A DNA stretch of 64,000 bases from Hominisplanchenecus murintestinalis (GTDB lineage Bacteria > Bacillota > Clostridia > Lachnospirales > Lachnospiraceae), in contig SRZB01000012.1 of the NCBI GenBank assembly GCA_004793585.1, forward strand, positions 20,130 to 84,129. The letters are read 5' to 3'. A program made the position numbers and the translations under genes. Position 1 is the stretch's first letter. Each line of letters begins with the position of its first letter. The notes below the pieces were generated by a model, which searched no databases, was not told where the DNA came from, and saw only the letters and a list, made by a program, of their open reading frames with translations. Shown one piece after another: positions 36,801-44,277 of this stretch.

Positions 36801-38459
36801 CTCCTGCCAGATGCTCTTTGCCCACGCGAAGGAACCCTCATTCGTAAGATTCAGCTCTTCAATCAGATAACCATGCGATCCTCCTGCTTTCTTTGTCATA
36901 TATTCCTCGTATACCCTCGTAATTGGCAATGCATGGGCCGGCATATCAAATTCCGGTACGATACTCACCCCTCTTGTCTGGGCGTCTTTCACAAACTCCT
37001 TAAAGTCTTCTTTCGTATAATACATATCCTGCGACATCAGGGTCACGCCTGTTTCTTCATTCTTTTTATCGGACTCCAGACGGAATCCAGCATAAGACTG
37101 TGCAGCAGCAGTCTCCAGATCCGGATAATCTTCATGGAAAATCAGGTTATCGCTCAAGTGGAGCTGTAAGCTGTTCATCTTGTACCAGGACATATTTCTT
37201 GCAAAATCATATACTGTTTCCAGGTCGAACGGCTTTCTCCCCAAGTCAAAACTGAACGCACGCACTTCATACTTAGGATAATCCCTGACAATACCCCTTG
37301 GCATGACGCCCTGTGTCTGCTTCAGAATCTGGAGGATACTGATAACGCCCCAGTAAACGCCCACTGCATCGGAAGCTTCTACCAATACAGCATTTCCAAT
37401 TTTCAGGACATAGCCTTCTTTTCCAAGCCCTTTCTCTGCGGTATCTAATGTCAGATAGAAGTCTCCTTCGGAAACATCCTTGATTCCGCCTGTCACTACC
37501 TGTATCGGAGAACCTGTAATTATTTCATAATCTTCTGCAAACTTCTTTGCTGCATCTGCCAGCTCTTTATCCGCCACGATTTTGCTCACGGCAGAAACTG
37601 CAAACTGCCCCTGAGTACCATGCCATTCCTGCAGCTCCGGAATCACAGATGGCTTCGCATTCGCATTTTCTTCCGGCTCATACCTTCCCGGAACGGATAT
37701 CGTATACTCTTGTGAATTTGCTTTCTCCCCATTCACAGAAACCTCGTAAAATCCTTTTACCACTTTATCTGAAAGCGGTTTATAAATCGTTCCGTCATCG
37801 CCAATCACCTGTTCGTAATCTGCGCAGAAGCGGACTTTCACACCATCGCCCAGATCCGGCATGGAAATATGTGTTCCGTCTTCGGAAATCTCCGGCGCTG
37901 TAACACGAGCCACAAGTTCCAGGGCGCTCACCGGAATTTCCCCTTCATAAACTTCAAATTCATAAACCGATACAACGTTCCAGGATGTTTCACCCCCTAA
38001 ACCATCGGCCGTAAAAGTTTTGATATTCAGACGCACATACTGTGCCTGTACCGGAGCATCCAAAGTAATCTTCTGCACCGTTTCCGCAGGCTTTTGCGTA
38101 AAGCTGGCTACCTCCGTCCAACTGTTTCCATCATTCGATGTCTCAATCGCATAGTTTGTAGCGTTTCTCCTCTCCCATTTCACAACGAAGCCCTTCATGG
38201 TCTGCACGCTGTCCCATGCAAGCTGCAGCGTCTGATCCCTGTCTCCTCTTGCGCTCGCCCACCTGGTTGCACCATCCCCGTCGTTTGCCTTCGATGCCGG
38301 ATAATCACTCGTTTCCGTACTGGATGCTGTGGCTGTGGCGCTTAACGCCAGATTCTCATCATTTGCTTTTGCCGTCAGCGCCGGAAGCTGTATGGAACCA
38401 AGCGTGACGCAGACTGCCAATATCAAAGCGCCTGCCTTCCTAATTTTTCTTTGAAACAT
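33807..38459 (-). CDS. Secreted multidomain beta-N-acetylhexosaminidase (GH20)
   Basis: A 1550-residue secreted enzyme that removes terminal GlcNAc/GalNAc from host or dietary glycans. In order: signal peptide (about 1-34), F5/8-type carbohydrate-binding domain (about 35-160), GH20 N-terminal domain, GH20 barrel with the catalytic pair D574-E575 in HIGTDEYHG, a LamG-like domain (about 815-1010), a second F5/8-type domain, helical FIVAR-like repeats, six GNPNP repeats and a BspA-like C-terminal module. No LPxTG motif follows, so the last module may mediate wall attachment. Start at 38459 (MFQRKIRKAG) with GAGGAGGGG upstream; a TTG at 38498 is less likely. A broken paralogue lies directly upstream. 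Confidence 0.93.
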   Translation of the reverse strand: MFQRKIRKAGALILAVCVTLGSIQLPALTAKANDENLALSATATASSTETSDYPASKANDGDGATRWASARGDRDQTLQLAWDSVQTMKGFVVKWERRNATNYAIETSNDGNSWTEVASFTQKPAETVQKITLDAPVQAQYVRLNIKTFTADGLGGETSWNVVSVYEFEVYEGEIPVSALELVARVTAPEISEDGTHISMPDLGDGVKVRFCADYEQVIGDDGTIYKPLSDKVVKGFYEVSVNGEKANSQEYTISVPGRYEPEENANAKPSVIPELQEWHGTQGQFAVSAVSKIVADKELADAAKKFAEDYEIITGSPIQVVTGGIKDVSEGDFYLTLDTAEKGLGKEGYVLKIGNAVLVEASDAVGVYWGVISILQILKQTQGVMPRGIVRDYPKYEVRAFSFDLGRKPFDLETVYDFARNMSWYKMNSLQLHLSDNLIFHEDYPDLETAAAQSYAGFRLESDKKNEETGVTLMSQDMYYTKEDFKEFVKDAQTRGVSIVPEFDMPAHALPITRVYEEYMTKKAGGSHGYLIEELNLTNEGSFAWAKSIWQEYFDGGKDAVFADIDTIHIGTDEYHGEEGKVGKELFRRFSKEMIEFVQGTKTADGKTRTVRMWGSLTNKAGDTPVPSKDVQLNIWNTGYANPQVMYNSGYELINTLEGPNYIVPAAGYYNDYINAQNIYNSWEPNSIGNLNVSEGDDQILGGCYAIWHDSVDTRGNGISQYDSFDRFYQPLPAYSARLWGEAADRTYEELRADVEKLGTAPGTKVYGEVESVTKTVLDYTFDEALTEDSSANSYDAADSKNVTQADSDGSKALRLNGGESYLTTPDNLDKIGGNGTLTMRVKMDTDAEGEQILCESKDAFGAYGTYAIKAVQKHTGKVGFSREGYDYSFNYTLPKGEWVELTFKGAKDTPELYVNGTLIDNKIYDEDGNLATVTKGNGTTIISKNNNPDIYFANHETTELSAKLAQTGITKTATMMLPLGRIGSATKSFKGLIDGVTVSVEKPITGDYSSAAVPQGEMTATGCSDHSEGRFPAVLDGDTTTYWHTDWSQNSEKNETKDHDHYLTLTFNNNAAKTVNMLTYLPRQNSTNGRITQYSIDITKADGTVVTNYASGTWASDMTEKAAVFEPIEAKSVKLNILASEATHGTAAELNLYHVNVNRDAITTALAPYKNLNSSDYTAQSWNAVTEAIAMIETIVSSQNSTIEDLFAAYGSVQSLDSLLVRKPEVENNIETSELQAKQEERAEELKNIDESLYTEESVALLKEYLKEAEKILKNPVTKAEVADIMEKLEVALVERPADMDSVSSAVAEAEKVNLKEYTAESAAEYAKALADLKEILGNPNALQKEAKAALDALAAAKAKLQKIIVPDPGNPNPGNPNPGNPNPGNPNPGNPNPGNPNPVKPIFKPGAEEKVGNGRYKVINAKNKTAKLVSVINKKKATLNVPATVKIAGVTCKVTEVGASVMKGNTKLKKVVLGTNVTTISKQAFMGCKNLKSVQLKGKALKSIKTGAFKKTSAKLTVSAKKMSKKQKAKLLKQLKKAGAGKKTKVK
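34254..34352 (-). repeat. In-gene 15-bp tandem repeat coding for GNPNP
   Basis: About six tandem copies of a 15-base unit encode a GNPNP linker before the C-terminal module of the GH20 enzyme. Small differences between copies are silent. Such runs can change copy number by slippage without breaking the frame. Confidence 0.85.
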
Positions 38460-38511
38460 ATCGCCCCTCCTCTTAGCTAAACATTGAAAATTTACCAAAA
38501 TGCTTTCACCT

Positions 38512-38540
38512 ATATTAACACAAATTTGTGAATATGTCTA
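38512..38540 (-). promoter_or_regulatory. GH20 promoter with a palindrome in the spacer
   Basis: Minus-strand TAGACA (38535-38540), 17-base spacer, TAATAT (38512-38517). The spacer contains the perfect palindrome CACAAATTTGTG (38519-38530), a likely operator for a dimeric repressor. Confidence 0.55.
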
Positions 38541-38570
38541 TAAATCTTTCTGCTCTTATGTATTTTCCTG

Positions 38571-38616
38571 TAACAATTTGGCTGTCGGTTTATAAAAACT
38601 GACAGCCAAATTGTTA
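38571..38616. repeat. Perfect 16-bp inverted repeat between the two GH20 loci
   Basis: Arms TAACAATTTGGCTGTC (38571-38586) and complement (38601-38616). It lies just after the pseudogene's end, with no T-run on either side. Its outer sequence AACAAT/ATTGTT is shared with the hairpin at 4058-4103. Confidence 0.65.
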
Positions 38617-38635
38617 TCAAAAAATTCTCTTCCAA

Positions 38636-41600
38636 CTACTTCTGTTTGTACACCACTTTTTTACTCATGCCCGCTTTTCTGAATTTTGTCTTCAAAGCTT
38701 TAAATTGTTTCTTGGACATTTTTTTCGGTACAGTTACTTTACACTTTACCGCTGTTCCTTTAAATACTTTTTTCCCTGACAATTTCGGTACTTTTGTGCC
38801 TTTCAAAATGACTGTTTTCAGCTTCTTACTTCCAAAAAATGCATTAGAGCCAATGCTCGCCACATTGGAACCGAGCTCTACAGAAGCAAGCTTCTTACAC
38901 TTTTGGAACACCTTCCCCTGAATTGCCGTAACCTTAAAAGTATAGCCGTCAATTACTACTGTTGCCGGAATCTTTACCCTCTTTGCGTTCTTATTCCTGA
39001 GCTTTGATACAGTCACTGTACCATCTTTTGCATCAGACTTTGTTACTTTAAACTCCAGTACTTTGTCTTTGGAAACAGCTACTGTGTCTTTTGCCGGAAC
39101 CTTCGGCTGCGGCTCTGGCGACGGTGTCGGTTGGGAGCCTGGAGGCGTTGGCTGGGGATTCGGCTGAACTGTTCCACCAGAAGTTTCTTTAACCAGCTTT
39201 GTTTCCCTCAGCTTCTTTAATGCTTTATCTATCTCTGGCTGTGCCGCAGCCGGATTCCGCAGGACAGACAGGGCTTCTGAGAGCGCCTTCTTTAATGCCT
39301 CTACAGATTCCTCTGTGTATCCGCTGGTATCCTTTAGCTGATTTTCCGCATCTTTCACAGCCTTTATCATCTCTGTGTCATCTACAGTCTTTGGAGCCAG
39401 CTCTTCCTCTGCCCTGCGCAGCGCTGCAAGAGCTGTATCTATCTCAGTTTTTGTCGCATTTGGTTTCGCAAGGATATTCTTTGCATCGGCAAGAGCCTTT
39501 TTATATGTTTCCGCACTTGCATACGTGCAGCCGCTTACGTCTGCTTCCTCTGCTACCGCCTTTTTAATCTCACTAATATTCACGAGTTCTGCTTTCTTTG
39601 TCTGCAGGCTGTTCCATGCTTCTATTTTCTGCTCCTCTGTTGCATTTGGATTACTTAAAATGTTCTTGAGATTTTCTGCTTCTGCCTGATATTCTGCAAA
39701 TCCCTCAGAAGTATAATCCCCGGCATCCGCCTGCTCTGCTTCTTTTACTGCATCAGACAACTTATTTTCTATCGGTTTCACCGTCAGCTTTTCTACCGCC
39801 TGCTGAAGCTTTTCACATGCATAAAGGCATTCTTCCTCCGTGCTGTCCGGTTTATTTATCACTGCCAGCACAGTTTCACGGACATCCATAAATGCTTTCC
39901 AGCTAATGTCTGTGTACTCCCCTTCTTTAAAATCCGCATACTTATTCAGCTCTTCCTGAAGCTTTTCACCATTAAACACCTCTGTCTGCTCATACAGATT
40001 TAATTCCGCTATTGTCCCGTGGACACCCACATTGTCACCGATAGACTCATCTATTTTCAAAGTAACTTTCCCGGCTTCAACCGGGTCAAACACCGCTGTC
40101 TTCCTGCTTGCATTATCTGCCCATTCCCCATCTGCCACAGTCACCGTCGTCCCGTCAGCCTTTTCCACAAGGACCCTGTATTGCAAAATCCTTCCGTTAT
40201 TGCGATCCTGCCTTGGCAGATAGGTCAGCTTTGCAACTGTCCTTGGATTTCCGTCTTTAAAGGTAAGCGAAACCTTGTGATGATCCTCATCAGAAAGTGA
40301 CAAATCATTGCTCCAGTTACTATGCCAGAACGTATCGGGGTTTCCGTCCAGTACAAACCTTGCCGGCCCTTCGTTTCCGCTCTGATTTGCCTCAGAGCAG
40401 GCAGACGCCTCCATCTCATTCTGCGGAATCAGGCCGCGTTCATCATTGATTTCCAATTCCTTGCCAACTGTCACAGAATCTATCTGTCCCTTGAAACTCT
40501 TTGTCGTGCTTCCGACGCGTCCAAACGGAATCATCAGCGTGACTACCTTTTTAATATTAGAAGGCAGGGCCGCCGTCAATTCCCTGTCAGGATGGTTCTC
40601 AAAATACATATCGGGATTATTATCCACCAATTCTCCATTTACATATAGCTCTGCCGTATTGTTTCCTCCGCAGAACATTAATTCCATCCATTTGCCTTTT
40701 GGAAGCGTATAGTTAAAGGAATAATCATATCCTTCTCTTGAGAATCCGACTTTTCCTGTATTTTTCTGCACCGCTTTAATCGCGTATGTCCCATATGTTC
40801 CAAACGCATCCTTTGACTCACAGAGAATCTGCTCTCCCTCTGCATCTGCATCCATTTTGACTTTCATAGTCAAAGATGCGCCAGAACCGAATACATCCAG
40901 CGGGCTCTCCGCATAGCTTTCTCCGCCTTTAAGCTGTAGCGCCTTTCCCGTATCTGACGATACCTGCTCCACATTTTTCATTTCCGTCAAATCATAGCCA
41001 TTTCCACTGGCATCCTGTTCCATTGACTCGTCAAATGTGTACTTTGCCGCCTCTTTCCCTATGGAATCAACCTCTGATATAATCTTTGTACCTGGCGCCG
41101 TCCCTGTCTTATCTGCAAGCTCTGCAAACGCATCATATTCTTTGCTCGCCTCGCCCCACAGCTTCGCGCTATACGCAGGCAGCGGCTGAAGAAAACGCAC
41201 AAAAGAATCGTACTCGGAATTTCCGTTTGCACGGGTATCGATGTTGTCATGCCAAAGCGCGTAGCATCCTCCCAGCATCTGGTCATCCCCTGCTTTTGCC
41301 GTAAAGTTACTGATGACATTCGGCCTCCAGTTTCTATATATCGCCCCCAAAGACCTGTAATCTCCGTAACTGCCCTCACCAGCAGTATTTCCAGGAACAA
41401 TATAATTGGTATACAATGTATTAATTAAATCAAACCCCGCATTATACATATCCGTGGGATTTGCATAAGAACCTGTTTCCCAAATATTAAGCTGTACGTC
41501 CTTAGACGTTACCCTCGGGGTTCCATTAATTCCGCCTTTATTTGAAAGACTGCCCCACATACGTACATTGGTTGTCGCTGAGATGCACCTGGAAACTGTT

Positions 41601-42139
41601 CATTTTATACCAGGACATATTCTTTGCAAACTGATAAATCGAATCCAGGCTAAAAGGCTTCCTTCCCACATCAAGGCTAAATGCCCTGACCTCGTATTTC
41701 GGATAATCCCTTGCCTCTCCTTTTGGAATACTGCCGCCTGTCTGCTTAAGAATCTGCAGGATACTGATTGTCCCCCAGTGGGCGCCTGTCGGCTGTGCCG
41801 CTTCAACAACTGCCGCATCACCGATAGAAAGACGGTAGCCTTCTTCTCCAAGCCCCGCATCCGCAGAACCAAGAGTCAGGTAAAAATCTCCCATCTTCGC
41901 GTCATCGCGCGTACCGGAAACTACCCCAATCTCCATCCCGGTAATATCCTTATAGTTCTCCGCAAACGTATCGGCCACACCTTTCAGTTCGCTGCTTCCT
42001 ACAACAATCCTGCTGAATACAGAAGCAATAAAATTACCCCGCGTCTGCACCTATTCCCGGCGTCCACACTGCACCGGACACCATACAAAACGCAAGAAAC
42101 ACTGCTCCTATTTCACACAAAACTTTCTATTTTAAATCT
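38636..42139 (-). pseudogene. Decayed GH20 hexosaminidase paralogue
   Basis: Remnant of a second secreted GH20 enzyme, similar along its length to the intact gene next to it. A signal-peptide-like piece (AVFLAFCMVSGAVW, about 42057-42130) ends at a stop, and the first F5/8 domain is gone. A fragment at 41538-42050 covers the GH20 N-terminal domain up to HLSDN. There the sequence jumps, with a frame change near 41560, straight to RMWGSL, so about 190 residues with the catalytic Asp-Glu are missing. The frame 38636-41560 then keeps the rest: barrel end, LamG-like, F5/8-like, FIVAR-like repeats, a Pro-rich linker and the BspA-like C-terminus. The long surviving frame could still be read as an ORF of 974 codons but has no signal peptide or active site. 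Confidence 0.85.
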
Positions 42140-42157
42140 ACTTTTCTAAACAAATTG

Positions 42158-42200
42158 CCAAAAATAAGATTGACGCCAAGGATACACCCCGCGTCAATCT
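42158..42200 (-). terminator. Terminator of the small secreted protein gene
   Basis: Arms AGATTGACGC (42167-42176) and GCGTCAATCT (42191-42200), followed on the minus strand by TTATTTTTGG. Confidence 0.75.
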
Positions 42201-42254
42201 TCCTACTAACCTAATGAAATTCTAAAAAGCTGTATCTGTCTTTGAAATTTCCGT

Positions 42255-42941
42255 TTATTTCACCTGAAATGCGACATAGTTATAATCATCTTTCGCAAAG
42301 TCTGCATCTACATGGATTCGGTAAGTCCCCGGCAAAAAATCACTTTTCTGATACAAAGCTGCTTTCCCTTCCGAATACAGTTCATATGTCTCTTCTACGC
42401 TTCTCCTGCCTTTAAGCCTACGCTGTGCCAGAGTAAATGCCGCATCATTCTGAGCCGTCAATTTCACCCATTTCCCATTCTCCAGCTTTTCAACCCAAAA
42501 GGAACACCCATAGTTTAATGGTTCCCTTCCGTTATTCCCCAGCCTGACTCTCACTCTAAGGGTGTTGTCTGTCTGCTCCACTCCCGCTAAGCTCGCTTTC
42601 GATACCTTATTTTGCACAATAACTTTGCATCGGTAAATCTTATTCCCTGCTTTTGCCTGAACAATAGCTTTTCCAGGATTGCGTGTCTCCAAAACAACTG
42701 TTTGGTTCCTTTTTCCTTTTCTCTTTGCAATTTTCACAATCCTCTTATCAGAAGACGTCCATTTCACATTTCCACTTGCTTTCAGCAGCATTAACGTTTC
42801 TTTTTCTTCTTTGCAAGTCACGATTCTTACTTTTGAAATTTTTTCCGCGCTTTTTGCATATGATTGTTTGGAGCAACATGGTGAAGCAAACAGCATAACC
42901 GCAAACAGCATCATAATATAAACATACGCTCTTCTCTTCAT
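42255..42941 (-). CDS. Small secreted protein with Ig-like domains
   Basis: A 228-residue protein with an N-terminal signal peptide (about residues 1-29). The segment KWTSSDKRIVKIAKRKG followed by GKAIVQAKAGNKIYRCKVIV matches the second half of a bacterial Ig-like (Big_2) domain. The C-terminal 110 residues (NYGCSFWVEKLENGKWVKL through PGTYRIHVDADF) look like a second Ig-like fold of the type found in Lachnospiraceae surface and lipoproteins. Cysteines near the signal peptide end do not fit a good lipobox. AGGAGG lies 8 bases before the ATG. It is transcribed alone; function unknown. Confidence 0.8.
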   Translation of the reverse strand: MKRRAYVYIMMLFAVMLFASPCCSKQSYAKSAEKISKVRIVTCKEEKETLMLLKASGNVKWTSSDKRIVKIAKRKGKRNQTVVLETRNPGKAIVQAKAGNKIYRCKVIVQNKVSKASLAGVEQTDNTLRVRVRLGNNGREPLNYGCSFWVEKLENGKWVKLTAQNDAAFTLAQRRLKGRRSVEETYELYSEGKAALYQKSDFLPGTYRIHVDADFAKDDYNYVAFQVK

Positions 42942-43250
42942 AAACTTATCCTCCTAAAAATATTTTCTAAAATATCCCCCTCTAACATTTCACCACCAAC
43001 ATTGTTTTTCGCGCCACCTTATCTTATATAATCCCCCATTATATATTTATATTTTTAAACATTAAATTTTTGGTATGTTAATTATGGATTATATGTAATT
43101 TCTGCTCCTTTTTTTCATAATAATACCATATATTTCTATATGCGTCAAATATTTATTATTAAAAATTCATAAAACTTTCCTTGATAAATAGTACATATAT
43201 ACTTCTTCCCCCTCATACACTTCAAACAAACCCCTGGACGGAACATACCT
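42942..43250. other. AT-rich intergenic region upstream of spmB
   Basis: About 310 bases between divergent genes. Apart from a candidate sporulation promoter (43147-43175) I see only AT-rich sequence with several TATAAT-like words on the minus strand, none with a clear -35. Confidence 0.6.
43147..43175 (+). promoter_or_regulatory. Candidate sigma-E-type promoter of spmB
   Basis: AAATATT (43147-43153), 14-base spacer, CATAAAAC (43168-43175), close to the mother-cell sigma-E pattern (KMATATT, 14-15, CATACAMT). B. subtilis spmAB is sigma-E dependent, which supports it. Confidence 0.4.
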
Positions 43251-43775
43251 ATGGATTTTTTAATTTTCCTTTCGACTTATATCATACCTTTTATATTATT
43301 TATTGTCATCGGCTACAGCCTGCTTATAAGACAGAATGTATATGAAACTTTCATCAAAGGAGCAGCATCCGGCTTCCATACTGTGATTGGCATCATGCCT
43401 ACCCTGATTGGGCTGATGGTTGCTGTGGGCGTCCTCCGGGCTTCAGGCTTTCTGGATATGCTTTCCGATGTCCTGGGACATTTTCTTCAATACATAGGCT
43501 TTCCGGCTCAGCTTGTTCCTGTGACCATCGTAAGAATGTTCTCTTCCAGCGCCGCCACCGGTCTCACTCTGGACATCTTCAAAGAATATGGCCCTGACTC
43601 CTTCTTCGGCAACCTGGTCTCCATCATGATGGGGTGTACGGAAACCATTTTTTATACGATGTCTGTGTATTTTATGACTGCAAAAGTAAAAAAGACGCGG
43701 TATACCCTGCCGGGCGCGCTGATTGCTACACTGGCGGGGATTGCGGCCAGTATGGTGCTTGCCCGAGGGATGTGA
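43251..43775 (+). CDS. spmB: Spore maturation protein B
   Basis: A 174-residue membrane protein of the nucleoside-recognition/gate family, involved in spore core dehydration in Bacillus. Four or five hydrophobic segments and the signature blocks MPTLIGLMVAVGVLRASG, RMFSSSAATG and MMGCTETIFYTMSVYF are present, and the length is usual for SpmB. Its normal partner spmA is not next to it; the upstream 310 bases hold no gene. The ribosome site (GGACGGA) is weak. A transposable element has inserted exactly after the stop codon, so the native 3' end has been displaced. Confidence 0.93.
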   Translation: MDFLIFLSTYIIPFILFIVIGYSLLIRQNVYETFIKGAASGFHTVIGIMPTLIGLMVAVGVLRASGFLDMLSDVLGHFLQYIGFPAQLVPVTIVRMFSSSAATGLTLDIFKEYGPDSFFGNLVSIMMGCTETIFYTMSVYFMTAKVKKTRYTLPGALIATLAGIAASMVLARGM

Positions 43776-43906
43776 AATTCGTTGTAACAGTTCAGCCCAG
43801 GATTTTGCACTTGCTGCAAATTCCGTAAGAATGCGTAAATTCAACCGGAGAATCCAGCCCTTTGCGATCAGAAAACTTTAAATGGGCTGAACTGTTACAA
43901 TTCGTT
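43776..43906. mobile_element. MITE-like element, copy B, with perfect 8-bp target duplication
   Basis: A 115-bp element (43784-43898) with 16-bp perfect terminal inverted repeats beginning GTAACAGTTCAGCC. It is flanked by AATTCGTT on both sides (43776-43783 and 43899-43906). No coding capacity. It is inverted relative to copy A and lacks that copy's 28-bp insert. It lies between the spmB stop codon and the antitoxin RNA promoter, whose -35 box starts on the last base of the right target duplication. Confidence 0.88.
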
Positions 43907-43934
43907 TGACATTCTTATAGGACTCTGTTATCAT
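43906..43934 (+). promoter_or_regulatory. Promoter of the antisense (antitoxin) RNA
   Basis: TTGACA (43906-43911), 17-base spacer, TATCAT (43929-43934). The strongest promoter in this intergenic region, reading toward the toxin gene's 3' end. Confidence 0.75.
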
Positions 43935-43941
43935 ATAAAAA

Positions 43942-44030
43942 AGAGACACTGCCGATAGACGGGTAGTCCCGATTATTGGATTACAAAAAGTAACCGCACC
44001 TTGGGGTCAAGATTGGGCGGTTACTTTTTT
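43942..44030 (+). ncRNA. Antisense RNA antitoxin of a type I toxin-antitoxin module
   Basis: Predicted transcript of about 90 nt from the promoter at 43906-43934 to the hairpin AAAAAGTAACCGC/GCGGTTACTTTTTT (43985-44030). It converges on the toxin gene and overlaps its 3' end including the stop codon. It starts with GAGACACTG, the same word found near the predicted 5' end of the toxin transcript (complement at 44217-44225). Its GGGTAGTCCC (43961-43970) is near-complementary to GGGACTGAACCC in the toxin leader. This layout matches Fst/par-type and TxpA/RatA-type type I systems. RNA existence is inferred from sequence. Confidence 0.65.
43985..44030. terminator. Shared bidirectional terminator of the toxin-antitoxin pair
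   Basis: AAAAAGTAACCGC and GCGGTTACTTTTTT form a 13-bp stem with runs of A and T on both sides, so it can end both convergent transcripts. Confidence 0.85.
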
Positions 44031-44113
44031 GTATAATCAATATATGCTATTACAATCGTCACAATAATAGAAAGAATCATCAGCACGATATCCAATATCT
44101 CAAATACACTCAT
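44021..44113 (-). CDS. Small hydrophobic peptide, type I toxin of the holin-like (BsrG/TxpA/Fst) kind
   Basis: A 30-residue peptide starting MSVFEILDIVLM, with a single hydrophobic helix (IVLMILSIIVTIVIAYI) and a basic tail YTKK. That is the form of BsrG/TxpA and Fst-like toxins, which act on the membrane. A strong AAAGGAGG lies upstream of the ATG at 44113. The gene lies on the strand opposite the antisense RNA, with overlapping 3' ends and a shared hairpin. The leader (44114 to about 44230) contains hairpins such as GGTTAGTCC/GGGACTGAACC, expected for translational control in these systems. It follows jetC on the same strand but with its own probable promoter near 44235-44270. Confidence 0.72.
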   Translation of the reverse strand: MSVFEILDIVLMILSIIVTIVIAYIDYTKK

Positions 44114-44277
44114 AAGCTCGCCCTCCTTTCACAGATTTCTCTATATTAGAGATTTCTATGTAATCAGAGGGTTCAGTCCCTCTGTTGAAGGACTAACCGC
44201 CTGCCGTTTTCTCGAACAGTGTCTCATATTCTTATATTGCTACACATTATTCTGATTTTCAATATAACTTTTTGATT

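Noticed and set aside
38636..41560. A functional 974-residue GH20-like protein
   Set aside because: It has no signal peptide and no catalytic Asp-Glu, and the missing N-terminal part lies in another frame just upstream; better read as part of a pseudogene.
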